Part shown: positions 25,301 through 36,660 of the stretch, one piece after another
Numbering within the stretch: position 1 is the first letter of the stretch
How the letters are laid out: every line of letters begins with the position of its first letter
DNA from: Montifringilla adamsi
Taxonomy: Eukaryota; Chordata; Aves; Passeriformes; Passeridae
Assembly: GCA_017590115.1 (NCBI GenBank)
Contig: JAGGNK010013003.1
Coordinates: 2,848,431-2,912,430 of the forward strand
Length of the DNA: 64,000 bases
Direction of reading: 5' to 3'
Made by a program: the position numbers and the translations under genes
The notes under the pieces: model-generated
Database searches by the model: none
Told to the model about the DNA's origin: nothing
Seen by the model: only the letters and a program-made list of their open reading frames with translations

Positions 25301-28300
25301 CACTTTCCCCCCTAGCAGCTAATGTGTTTTAGCCCTAAACCCTAAGGGGCTACAGCTACAGACTACAGATTATAGCATGCATCCTATGTAGATTTTCAAC
25401 AACACATGGAAATTCTAAAATTATGTCTCAAACTCTGAACAGATCTGTATAATACAAGACCAAAGTGAGGGCTAATGACTCCAAAGCATTATTTTCTTCT
25501 TGTTCCCAGTAATACTTGTCATACATGTGTGAGTTTTAAGTAGATCTGCTTTATAATGAGCTATTAAAATTGCTTGCACCTCTCAGTTGACTGGAGAGAA
25601 GTCTTTGTTGTTTCCTTACTCATGTATTGCCTCAAAAGAGACCTACATAGACTTTTAGAGTGCTAAAAGACTGGTACCATTAAACATTATAAAAAAAACT
25701 TTTTGCCATTATCAAATGTATTAATGAAATCACCTCTGATTCACTGGTATTTTCCTGGGCTTTAAAAAACCACCACCTCCCATCTCCCTGTATCTAAATT
25801 GCACTTAAAACCTCAGAGGAAATAATGTGGGTCAGATCCCCCTATGGCCAGCAACAGAGATAGATGTAGTACCCCAGCTCCTGGGCATTGGGACAGTGTT
25901 TGAGCCAGTGAACCTCACAGATTTTAAATGCAAGTGGGCATCCATAACACCTCATAGAGTTGTTACCTCTTCCACAGAGAAGCAAAGATGGAATGTTAAT
26001 AGAACAGGATTTTTGGTACTGTAATTCCAGAACAAATTAGTATTTTGCTACGACCAAACATCACTGTTGTTTAGGAAAATGTTAACATGTATCAGAATAT
26101 TTGCTTCATTATCATTGATTTTATTTCCTTTCATTCCTAACTTAATTTTGATGGCTGCCTCATAATAGCTAGATAAGGAAAGACACCTCTCTGTCAGGCA
26201 AACCCTTATGTGGCTTTTTGCTCCATCACTATGAAATAAAAGCCAGGGCGTGAGTGCTATGGGCAAACTGGGAAAATGTGTTTATTTCCCCCAGGAAAAT
26301 ATGTCAGCAGAAAAGTGAACACATATTTCTAATATGCACACATATTAGAAAGCATTAATATGGTTTGCAATTCTAGAGCTGTTTCAAATCTGCCTTTGTT
26401 GTTCATGGACTACTTGTACCTGAATTTATCTGGATATACAGATATTATTATTATTTTATATATTATATATTATTTTTCTCTCTTTCCTAATGACAACAGT
26501 AAAACTAGATGTATGAAGGAAATCTATTTTTATAAACAGTTTACAAGGCTGTCCACTGCATTTCTATACAATTTAAAAGGAAATTGCTCCATGAAAAATA
26601 AATTATGCAATTATTTCCTGATTTTGAATATCCTGAATGGGTCACATGTAAGATAGGACAGTTGCCCACGTATTCCACAGCTACAGCAGAGCCATGGATT
26701 CCACAAGCACAAAAAGAGAAAGAAAACCTGCTGGTTTTGGCAGAAACAATCCACTCAGCAAGCCTGGGAGTCACGAGGGACAGGACAGGGAACACTTAAA
26801 TGCCAGCCCAGGCACCACCTTCCCTGGGGTTGGAGCATCTCAGTCAGTCCAGACTTGAGCCTAAGACAGAGAATTACATCAGGCCCAGTGACACAGCAAG
26901 GTAAATCATCAGGCAGGAGCCAAGCCATGAGTTAATAAAAGTCAAGGTGGCTGTAAATTTATGGAGAATTAATTTCACAGAAATCTTTCCATCCCTGATA
27001 GTCATGGATAATCACAATTCCACCTCTGAGTGTGCTCCCAAGCATGCCTCATTCTGGGCTTTCAGGTACCTAGAGGGAGATAGATTAGATTGGTAAATAG
27101 ATAAATATAGGTAGCACCTGCACTACAGTTAATCCTACAAAATTCTCAAAACTAATTGCAATTACCTTTTTATGGAAGCTGACCCTTGGTGTATACTGTC
27201 AATATATATTCATATTGCCCACTGGTGTTTATTCAGATTTTCTGCAGTATTTTCCAGACATGCAAAAAAAGGCATTAATTAGATATATCATCACACATGA
27301 TGAATAACACAGGATAGCAGAACCTTGCTCAGAGAGAAAAAAACAGAGTACAAAACCACACAGGTTTTTTATACTCACAACAGTTGTAATGCTACAAAAG
27401 AACTTTGACACAGCAGCTGTGCATTTCTACAAGGCAAATTCACTATTATTAATACTGTGTCTCTCCTGAATTTACTAAAAAACCTAAAACTTTTGAAAGT
27501 ACCTCAACACTTTCTCAATTAACAATGCTCTAAAATGTGTTTGCAGCCAAGTGCACCTTCATGAGTTATTTTTAAGGCAGTGTTTATGCGAACATCAAAA
27601 CAATTCCAGGTGCTATCAGCACTGTTTTTTCCAAACTGATGACTAAGATGTTTTTTGTGCTGAAGACATTTGCAACCAGTGCAGTTCAAAGACATAAGGC
27701 CTTCTCTGCTTTCCTTGCAGGAAGGAAGAACCTTCTAATTGATCTTAATGGGACTTGAATTTTGTCCACAGAGAGACACCAAGCAAGGCTTTTTCGCACT
27801 ATTAGTGATAGCATCTACCTCTATATTTCCTATGAAAAGAAAGGCTATGCAATGCCTATGAGACATCTAAAAGAAAAGCTGTTAATGTGTGAGCTTTCAG
27901 TCTCTACTGGAATATTGTCTGTAATCTCAAAGTCAAACCCAGTAGCATATGCAAACTGGAATTGAATGCTGTGGTACACACTGAAGGCATTTAACACTAG
28001 GTGTCCAAATAAGCATGTACCCCTTAAAATTCCAATTACAAATACATCCACTCAAAGTCAGATGCTGGAATATAAATGAAAAGTGTGCCTGGAATGTATT
28101 TAATGTCAGGAAGGGTAAACTGAAATGTGAGAATGCTCTTTCTTTTCCCAGACACAAGCCAGACACTATGCTTATCTTATCACCAGATTTGGGATAACAG
28201 TGATGCAATATTAAATCAAAAATAAAAAGCACCACGGATATGGCACTGATAGTCTAATCACAATCCACAAAGGCAAAGGCTGAGCACAGATTAAGCACCT

Positions 28301-28741
28301 TCCATTTATTTGTCAGGGTTTTACCCCACTAATTATTTACAGAATTTGTTCTAACCCAAAGGCATGACACGTCTCTCTAGATATCACATTTACCCCAATA
28401 CTGGCTTATAAAGCCTATCAAAGCACATGTCTCTTTCATGTCTGACTTTTCACAAATTGCATTTGTTTTAGGATTAAAGGAAGGAATTATTCTGTTTTGG
28501 GATGAAAGGGTTTATTTGACACTTGTCTTTGCTCACCATAATGCTCCACAATATGTAGGCAGTAATGACTTGCATTTATACAGTCTGCTAAACACCTATT
28601 AAGCTGCAATTGAGTCAATTTTAACTCAAGTTGTGGAATACACAACAGCAGCGTTCAACTGTAGAGCACATCAGTAGCTGCTCCCTAAACTGCAAAATGA
28701 ACAACTTATTGAACAACTTGCCCATGACACCTTTGAGTGAA
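22331..28741. other. Unique noncoding DNA
   Basis: Over 6 kb without a recognised transposable element. It holds a short AT-rich tract near 26440-26475 and a small hairpin at 26326-26351 (11-bp arms, 4-base loop). Open frames reach 100 codons but occur on both strands without domains. Confidence 0.45.
26326..26351. repeat. Small perfect hairpin
   Basis: TTCTAATATG-type arms of 11 bp at 26326-26336 and 26341-26351 flank a CACA loop. It is AT-rich and short, so it could have arisen by chance. Confidence 0.8.
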
Positions 28742-29180
28742 CATCACAAAAACACAAGGATCGTTGAGTCCCACTCCTGGCCCTGCACAGGACCATCCTC
28801 AACACTCACTCCATGTGCCTGAGAGCATTGTCCAAATGCTTCTTGGAGCTCTGCCAGGCTTGGTGCTGTGACCACTGCCCTGGGCAGCCTGTTCCAGAGC
28901 CAAACACCCTCTGGGGGAAGAACCTTTTCCTAATCTCCAACCTAAACCTCCCCTGACACAACTCCAGGCCATTCCCTCAGGTCCCGTCACGGGTCACCAG
29001 AGAGAAGAGATCAGTGCCTGCCCCTCCTCTCCCCTTCACAAGGAAGTTGTAACTGCAGTGGGGTCTCCCCTCAGTCTCCTCCAGGCTGAACAGACCAAGT
29101 GCCCTCAGCTGCTCCTCACAAGGCTTCCCCTCAAGGCCCTTCACCATCTCATTGCCCTCTTTTGGACACTTTCTTCTTTC
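28742..29180 (-). mobile_element. CR1 LINE fragment (antisense)
   Basis: The left part, GGATCGTTGAGTCCCACTCC then TGGCCCTGCACAGG, is the reverse complement of the CR1 3' region. The body follows with CTGGGCAGCCTGTTCCAGAG, GAACCTTTTCCTAATCTCC, CTCCAGGCTGAACAGACC and TTTTGGACAC. It reaches into the end of ORF2. The terminal octamers are degraded. Parallel remnants of the ORF2 carboxyl end are annotated separately. Confidence 0.96.
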
Positions 29181-29300
29181 CCACACACCCTCACATACTC
29201 CTGAACCTGAGTTTTGCTCTGAACTGAGGCAAATGTGCGTATCACTTTTAATTTTAACCTCATTCGACTCAATGACCCTTGTAGGTCCCTTCTGACTCAA
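28799..29300 (-). pseudogene. CR1 ORF2 carboxyl-terminal remnant
   Basis: Two minus-strand frames read through the CR1 copy. The upstream one (29300 to 28977) contains EEQLRALGLFSLEE, GRPHCSYNFL and DLFSLVTRD, matching the conserved tail of avian CR1 ORF2 protein that follows the reverse transcriptase domain. The reading then shifts frame near 28985, and the second frame (28990 to 28799) continues in a non-native register (GSSPRGCLALEQAAQG). The remnant is dead: it has no reverse transcriptase core and no start of its own. The first ~35 codons of the upstream frame extend beyond the CR1 homology. Confidence 0.85.
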
Positions 29301-29324
29301 AATATTCTGTGATTTGTGATTCTG
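29266..29324 (+). mobile_element. CR1 3' end fragment (sense)
   Basis: About 60 bp ending in TATTCTGTGATTTGTGATTC, the sense-strand CR1 terminus with its repeated octamer, preceded by AATGACCCTTGTAGGTCCCTTCTGACTC. It is opposite in orientation to the CR1 just upstream, so it is either a separate severely truncated insertion or the flipped half of an inverted insertion. Confidence 0.9.
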
Positions 29325-29904
29325 ATCTTATCTCTTATAAAACATAATTCTCTTTTTGTCACATGTGCTCTTCATGTTTCCATAGCACACAGCCAGAAAA
29401 AAAGGCCAACAGGAAGCTTTTGAAAGGGTAAGATTGTCTCCAGTTTGCCTTCAGTAGGAATCAATGCTACTGCAATATTAGGCCTCTCTCATCTCTAAAA
29501 TGAAGCTACTTTGGGTTTCACCACAAAGGGCTGTCACTACATGCAAAAGACAGTATTTTTGAAATAAGGATTTTTTTGTTGTTTGACAGGAAGTTCTGCA
29601 AAGACCACAACAGAAAGACAAAGCTTTGGATGCCACGACGTCAGCAAACAGTGAAAAGGATGCATCACAAAAACAGCAATGGGATTTGGAGCGTTTAATA
29701 CTTTAAGCTATGCATAGAAATATGGAGCTGCGATGAGAAACTGAAAACATAATTAATGTTATAAAAAAATAAATTAGGGCAGCAATGTGCACATTCATTT
29801 CCATATCAGCTGCAGTGAATAAACACTTACTTTGGGATCTTCCTGTGCATTCCTACATAATCTTTTCTACAAATGATTCTTGGATTTCAAAAGACAGAAA
29901 GAAC
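29325..29904. other. Unique noncoding DNA
   Basis: Sequence between two CR1 pieces, with no recognised features. Confidence 0.45.
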
Positions 29905-30240
29905 TATTTGGGTAAAAAACTGAATGGACAGCCAGGCCCAGAGAGTGGTGGTGAGTTTAATCCAGCTAGTGGCCAGTCATTATGGGGCTCCTCAGGGTTT
30001 AGTATTAGGACCAGTAGTGTTTAACATTTTTATTAATTACCTGGATGAGGGAATCAAGTGCACTCTTAGCAAGTTTGCAGACAACACCAAGTTGGGTGAG
30101 AGTCTTGCTCTGCTGGAGGGTAGAAGGTTTTCACAGAAAGGGTTGTAAAGCATTGAATTGGGCTGACCAGGGAAGTGGCAGAGCCACCATCCCTGGAGGT
30201 ATTGAAAAGACTTGTAAAATGTGTTTCTAACCTAGGTGAT
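29905..30240 (+). mobile_element. CR1 LINE with internal deletion (sense)
   Basis: The left 215 bp encode part of the reverse transcriptase domain. From about 30125 the sequence jumps to the CR1 tail (CAGAAAGGGTTGTAAAGCATTG then CCATCCCTGGAGGTATTGAAAAGAC), so the several hundred bases that normally lie between are missing. The extreme 3' octamers are also absent. The element is therefore truncated at both ends and deleted internally. Confidence 0.93.
29924..30148 (+). pseudogene. CR1 ORF2 reverse transcriptase remnant
   Basis: A 74-codon open frame reads GAPQGLVLGPVVFNIFINY (reverse transcriptase block 4, which binds template and primer), then LDEGIKCTLSKFADNTKLG (block 5). In working CR1 enzymes the catalytic motif is (F/Y)ADD. 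Here the second aspartate is N, so this copy could not polymerise DNA even if translated. The frame ends just after the internal deletion junction, after LALLEGRRFSQ. Full CR1 ORF2 is many hundreds of residues long, so this is a short dead fragment. Confidence 0.93.
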
Positions 30241-33200
30241 TCTTTCACTTTTAATTTTATAAATCCATTCTGTGCTTGGGCAAAATATTTTGATTTATCA
30301 TTTCTTTTGAATGGATGAGTAAATATATAGGTGCAGAACTGCTCGCTCTCAGGTCATTTTCTGTGCAGCGATAGAAGAGCTACTGCTAAAAACCTCTGCC
30401 TCTTAGTTTTCATGGTTACCAAGACCAGTTCCAATGCCTAGCAAAGGCAATGGAAACATTCCCACTGTTTTCCATGTTTACCATGGGCTACTGTTTTTTG
30501 GTTTGTCCTGCTATCCTTCCTTTAGAGAATATAAATCTCATTCAAATCAGACTGGCAGTACATCAACGGAAGAATGAAACTCCCCAGCTCTTACACACGT
30601 GATATAGCTTTGGAAATATGTTTCCTCTGCTTGTGAGTCATTCTGCCAGACTGCCAGAGACAGGAACACTTCTTTTTCCTGTGTTGAAACAGAGAAGCAA
30701 GAATTTACCCCATGCTCAAGGTGGCTAGAAACCACCCTTACCCCCTGCACACATGAAGAGTAAGACAGGTGGGGAAGAGACACTTGAAAGATGCAAAAGT
30801 AAATAGTCAGTATACCAAATAATAGAAAAAGAATGTGAATTATAAAATATGGACATGCAGGAAAGGCAAAAAAGTCAGCCAGGGATGACCAAGATAAATG
30901 CAACCCTGTGGGAATGCTCCAGAACCGACAGTATGTTGAAAATTGCATACATAATCACCGTATTTTTTCCAATAATATAGTACCAACTTCAATTCTTGAA
31001 CATCAGGTTTCCCTAAAAGACATCTTACAACATGGTGGGATGCTCATTTTCTTTTAAAAATAGCTATGCCCTGAAATTAGCTTCAGGAGAAACCCAAAAT
31101 ATCACATGATTCATCATTTCTTCTACATCCTCATGCCTCTCTTACCATTCTCACCTCATTTTAAAAATGAAGGGCAAATCTCCAAAATCAGGCATCTAAG
31201 TCTGTATATGGGTTGTCATTTCAGCATATGGACCATCTGCACAAAATCAAAAGATATCTCCAACATTTAACAACTTATCTGATCTTCACAGAACCACCAT
31301 TTAAGTAAATTTTGTCCTTAGAGCACAATTTAGTGAAGTCTTGGGCATCTATGCTCATCACAGAATAAGTATCACAAGTCAGTTAACCAACTGCAAATAA
31401 TAAAATGTTCTCAGTGAAAAAAACAGCTGAATATTAAGCAGTTGCCAGAAGCCATGATTTCCTTTGCAAAGGGTCTCCACACTAACCTGGCACCTTGTAG
31501 CCTCAGTTTTGTGAGAAGATGTCGTTAGGAAATGTTTGGCAAATCACAATTTTCAGGCATAACTACTCAGAGATAGTCTTAGTGCCATGACCAGTGTCCA
31601 TGAGCTTTCCCCTCTCAGAAAAGGGGAAATAACCTTGTATTCTTCAGATCAGCCTGAAGCAGGTTTATTACAGGGGAGATTTAAAAGCAGACTACCAGGT
31701 TGGGAGATCGACTGGAACATCAGCAATATATTGCCAGAGACTCTCAGGTCCCCTTGCAATACAAATGGAGTTCCAGAGGGGCCTCTTGGGCATGCTGCTT
31801 CACTAGTTCTTCAATTACAGAAAAAAAAAAGATACACCTATATTAATACTCCCACCTCCCACCTTTTATTTCTTCCACAAATTCATATTATATCCTTGCA
31901 TCAGAGTCTGTTGCCTGTGAAAATTCACATCAAGCAGCATGAGCTTCCCGTTCCCATTTGGACACTCTATTTTTACTCCCCCAATAATGGAACTGGGGCA
32001 AAAAAGTTTTTTGCCCTAAACCCAGCTGACTGACTAAATCATGACATTAATGCTGCCAGCACCCCAGCCACCATTCCTAGTTTCTTCTCTGCACTCCACA
32101 GCAGGTAACCATGACACACAGACATATCAGAAGATGGTTTGGAAACAGGAATTGAAATGCAGGCCTTGATGCCATCAGTTTACCAGGGAACTCTGGCTGG
32201 CATCAACCAGCATCTACTCAAGCTGCTCACTGCAGCTGCAGGCAGGCTAAAATTAGCTTTGGACACTGGGTCATAAAGTGTAACTTGGAAGTTAATGTCC
32301 CATCTCTAAAGCCACAGACACAGTATCTGGCTTCTGGAGATTCAACAGTATAATTAATTATATGTCACACAAAACAGAAGCCAAGAAGAGTAAAGTTTAA
32401 AGCAAACACTTAAATAAGGTTTCTTTTCTAGATCTCACATAATAAATTGTAAGTTTACCATAGGTAGTTCTTGGGCCAATACCACCATAACTGTAAGTCA
32501 GCTACAAGAGTAATGACCCTCCAAAATATTCAATTACTGTGGCCTTGAAGTCTTTATAATTATTAGAAGCTAGGTGCATTACTTTTCTATATTTAAAGCA
32601 GAGTTCTTGCACATTTTGGAGGAAAGAATGGCTAATTGTTATTTTCCTAAACCAGGGAAAAATGTTTATTCATTTCTTAGATAGCTACATGCTAATTAAG
32701 GTTTTCTGTAAGCCATCAAACAGGAAAATAAAAAATTATACACATTAGTTTCTCTTAGCCATCCCAAAAAATACATATTTTTAGAAGCTGGTCTTTTAGA
32801 ATTAAATTTCCTCAGATTCTCTGTTCCTCTTTCAACTCATTCCTTAGGAAGTTTTCCATGGAATTGAAACCATTTACCACTATGTCTGATGTCATTAATC
32901 TGACCTCTGCTTCTGTCTCAGCTGACCACAGACTCTGAGCAATAAATAACCTTTGCTATTTAGAGACTACCTCTTGTTTCAAACCTTCCAAAGGATCCAT
33001 ATTTCAGCAGGAGTCAGCATGCAATATAATGTTCCTCTTTAGTTCAGAGTAGTCAATAAAACATTATTGTTTGTCTGTTTGTTTATGAGACCTTGCTTCT
33101 ACTTTCTCTTGCTGTGAAGGTTTCCAGAACATAAGTGTTCAGCTTCTCTGTTAAGACACTTCTAATAACAATTCTAATAATAACAGAAACCTGCTAAAAG

Positions 33201-33294
33201 CCAAATGATGAGCATCTCTTTCTGGCAATTTCACTAGGGCAGCTCTCAAAACTATTAAATATCACATTTTTGTGGCCAGATAAGAAACATCTCT
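30241..33294. other. Unique noncoding DNA
   Basis: No recognised repeat. Two longer open frames occur, 133 codons on the minus strand (30547-30948) and 148 codons on the plus strand (31587-32033). Neither has a domain or a credible splice or promoter context, and the second runs through an A-run (10 A near 31821) and looks like chance. Confidence 0.45.
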
Positions 33295-33370
33295 AATCAC
33301 AGAATCATAGAATGGTCTGGATTGGAAGGGACCTAAAAGATCATCTGGTTCTAAACCCCCATGAGGTCTA
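33295..33370 (-). mobile_element. CR1 3' end fragment (antisense, ~75 bp)
   Basis: AATCACAGAATCATAGAATGG followed by TTGGAAGGGACC and GATCATCTGG is the reverse complement of the CR1 terminus. Both octamer repeats are intact, so this is a relatively young, extremely 5'-truncated copy. Homology stops after the CCCCC run. Confidence 0.95.
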
Positions 33371-33925
33371 AAAAGGCGCTGGCAGAGAATCCCATGGGAG
33401 CAGCAGGGCAGAGGTGCTGTGCTTCCAGCAGGGACACAACTGAGGACCCAGGCATAGTCACAGGACTGAGCTGCTCTTCCCGACTGGAAACAAATCCCCT
33501 TTTTCAAAGCTTCAAGTCAACACAGCCCATGATGTAAAAGAAAAATAAAACCTCAAGAATTGCTCCGTAGTGACAGCAGTGCAATCCAGAAGACAAGGGA
33601 ACTGGTGAAATTCTTATCTTGGTGTTGGTGAAACCTCCCCTGGAGCTCATGCCATTTCAGAAGGTAAAACCCTAATGCCCCAAATCTCTGTGTCTGGTTT
33701 CAAGTGGTTGCATAAGAAGTACATATATTTAAATATTATATATATATTTAAATAAATTTCCCCTGGTTGCACAATTGTGGCTGGATCTTAATAAAAAGTT
33801 CCCTTATATAATCTACAACTATGTTTGCTTGTTAACTGAGGAAAAATGCTCCACAGCAATATGGAATAAAAGATACCCCCTGCAAATTCAAAATCATTTC
33901 CTGGCAATGAGTAATTTATAGGTAG

Positions 33926-33941
33926 AAAAAAAAAAAAAAAA
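33926..33941 (+). repeat. Poly-A tract (16 nt)
   Basis: Uninterrupted run of 16 A followed by CCCACACC. No retroelement body is recognisable upstream. Confidence 0.9.
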
Positions 33942-34760
33942 CCCACACCTGTATATCACAACTACATCTGGATTTTTCACATGTTGAAATGTAAATTTAT
34001 CTTTTTTTTTTTTAATATCCCGAGATGCTATTTTCTAGGATGGAGGAGACAATCAAGCTTTATTCTTGTTAATACTGTCAGACCTTATCGCAAATTCACT
34101 CCGCTGTCAGGATCAATATTTCTGTGCTAAGCACATCTCTAATAATGCAACTGAACTGATGCAGAATCTTTGAAGTGTGTCACCCCTTTCACCCTCTCCA
34201 AAAGCAAAGGCAGGAGCACAGCAAGATATTTACATTTATTGCCACATTTTCTGAGTAACATTTTATCCCTCTGAAGATTCATCTTAGTCTCTTTTAATTA
34301 AAATTGATTGTTGTAATTTACTCAATGTATTATTATATCACCCACTGCCACCTTTCTGTCACTATTTCTACAAGATCTTTGAAATCTATCTGACCCATGG
34401 CACATCTAAATTTTCCCACAGGTCAGCGTGTAGGTGTTTATAACAGATGTTTTACTCATTGAATGGTTGAACATTATAACTGCATCACATCCAAAGGGTA
34501 AAACTGCAGTAGCACACCTGGTGAAAACACAGGCAGGACTGGAGTGAATCCTGTTCCCATGCAACACAAGGAGAAACATCTTTCCCAGAGCACAGAGTGA
34601 GAAAGGGGTTTGGTTTGCAGTGGATAACAATAACAGGTGTGCCTGGAAATGCAATGCTCTCTGTTGGTGCCAAAATGGATCTGGACACCCATCCTGCAAG
34701 ATGATTTACGAACATATAATGGAATCATGGTCCCTGATCCAAAGACCTCTCATGGTAACT

Positions 34761-34761
34761 G

Positions 34762-34792
<31 letters not shown>

Positions 34793-34803
34793 GAGAGAGA
34801 GAC
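34761..34803 (+). repeat. (GA)n microsatellite
   Basis: About 43 bp of GA dinucleotides with two single-base interruptions. It is likely length-polymorphic. The arginine/glutamate-rich open frames over it come from the dinucleotide repeat. Confidence 0.97.
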
Positions 34804-36324
34804 TGCAAATGAGTCTGCCAAACAGATGGCAGTGACCAGAGCATGGGATGAGAGGTAAATCCATCCTGCTGTGGAATATTGTGAATAATCCTTCAGCAGA
34901 AGTGTGCAAACAGGCTCTTCACCTGCAGCACGTGCTGGGAGGACAAATCGCAGCAGCCCCTGGCTGCACCTGGCAGGAGGATGCTGCTACACATCTGCCA
35001 GGCACCTCCCAGGCCACTGCCCTGCCTGGAACAGAGAAGGGTGAACACAAAAGAGCACCCCAGGCAGACTTGCATCAGTGAAATGCTGCAAGAACAGGGG
35101 CCAGTGAGTACAAATACATTTTAGTTTGCCTGTCCATCCCATCTGCAGGTGAATTACACAATGGGGCACCTCGCTCCTGGTGGTTTGTGATATTTCACAA
35201 TTTGAGCCTGGTCCCTCTTCGTTCCCTCACTTTCCACATGTGTTTTCATCAAAAATTCAGTCTTCACTAGGAAACAAACAGAGGAAACACTGATCTTTTA
35301 GTCAAAGAAATATACAGCCTAAAGAAGAAATGAGCTCTAGCCACAGACCCACTGAAGACCAGGACTGTTCATTACTGAAATCCCATTGGGTTCCTTTCCT
35401 GGAAAAACAACTGTTCTCCTCTTGGTTTTGGATCCCTGCTCCTTCACATTTCGGATGCTTGTGCCATATATCTCCACAAGAAATTGCAATGTTCTTTATG
35501 CCTGTTGTCTGGCATGTTCATGTGCCTACACAGTGGCATAAATTAATACAAATGAGTCTACACTGTATTTCAGTTAATAGGATTTAATTGTGACCGTGCA
35601 AAAATCCACACTGCAACTAATGTGAAATTCTTTAATTATGCAGTTCTCCTACTTTCATAGTGTTTACAGTCCTGTATCCTGAATATCTTTCTGGATTGGT
35701 ACAGGAGAAGGGCATAATTAAACTTTAACAGCCATTTGTTCATTAATTTCACTAAACAGTCCTGTACAAGAGCTGTTGTGTATTGCCTTCCTGCTCTAAT
35801 GTTGCCTGCTGCAAAGAGAAAAGCTATAAAAGCCCTTGGGGTCAGGCTTCCAATTGGACCTCAGGGCGAATGAGGACATCCTCCCCTCCTCCTTCTTCCC
35901 AAGCCCCCAGCTTGTCTCACAAGCAAGCAGCAGAGACCTCCTACATCTTTGCACCCAAACACTTTCCACTTTATGCAGTTTGAAGAAAATTTCTCCCTGA
36001 CCACTCCTGTGGTCACCTAAAAGAAGTTTTACTATTCAAGTGAACTAAGTGCTGGTTTTACTGATATCACCCCAAAAACAGCATTTGTTTATTCCTGCTG
36101 AACTTCCACACCTGAAGGCAAATTCAGATTGAAGCAGAAATGCTGCCAAGCTCTTAAACAACAGGCCTCCACCCACAATAAAAATGGCTACAGTAATCAC
36201 TGTCACTCCTGGTGACAGTTAAAAAATCAGAACAATAGGAAGTGGCAAGGCCAAACACATCACCTACTGTATCCTTCTGCAGGCCCAGGATTATTCTCTG
36301 CATTTCTTCTATGCAGCTTGACAG

Positions 36325-36660
36325 GACTTGTTAAAAATGTCCAAAGCAATTAAGTTTCAGCATCTTCTTTTGGGAGATAATTCCAGGTTGTAACAGATTT
36401 CACTGTCTTGATGAGTTCCCTGATATCCAATCTAAACTTTGCTTAATAATTTCCTCTCATTATTTCTTCCTTCAAACCCTTCCCCTTCATCCAGCACTAC
36501 AGCCTCGGGGTATAAAAAAGCATTATCTACTATTCTTCCCTAATTTAAGTGCCACATTTCTCACATCATGTTTGCTCCTCTTGGTGACAGAGGAGAACAA
36601 AGAATAAATTTGGCTTAATTTTGAATCCCCATGCCACCCTTTCTGGAGGCACTTAGCATA
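36325..36660 (-). mobile_element. Ancient CR1-like LINE fragment (antisense)
   Basis: The order of diverged words matches the reverse complement of an old CR1 tail: TTTTGGGAGATAATTCCAGG, ACAGATTTCACTGTCTTGATG, CCTGATATCCAATCTAAAC and CCAGCACTACAGCCTCGGGG. Divergence is high and the terminal octamers cannot be seen, so the limits are approximate. It appears older than the other antisense CR1 copies here. Confidence 0.7.

Larger units (their letters stand above)
33371..36324. other. Unique noncoding DNA with simple repeats
   Basis: Contains an alternating AT-rich tract at about 33721-33757, a poly-A at 33926-33941, a poly-T at 34002-34013 and the (GA)n tract annotated separately. The part at 34.85-35.1 kb is GC-richer but matches no family I know. 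No exon could be supported. Confidence 0.45.

Noticed and set aside
30547..30948. 133-codon minus-strand frame with a hydrophobic stretch
   Set aside because: The hydrophobic part could mimic a membrane segment, but no family is recognised and the DNA looks like ordinary AT-rich spacer.
31587..32033. 148-codon plus-strand open frame
   Set aside because: Passes through a homopolymer A-run, has no recognisable domain, and changes character before and after the run.
33721..33757. AT palindrome as a replication origin or cruciform element
   Set aside because: Low-complexity alternating A and T readily forms such symmetry by chance, and nothing else supports an origin.
34620..34860. Arginine/glutamate-rich coding frames
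   Set aside because: They are translations of the (GA)n microsatellite at 34761-34803.
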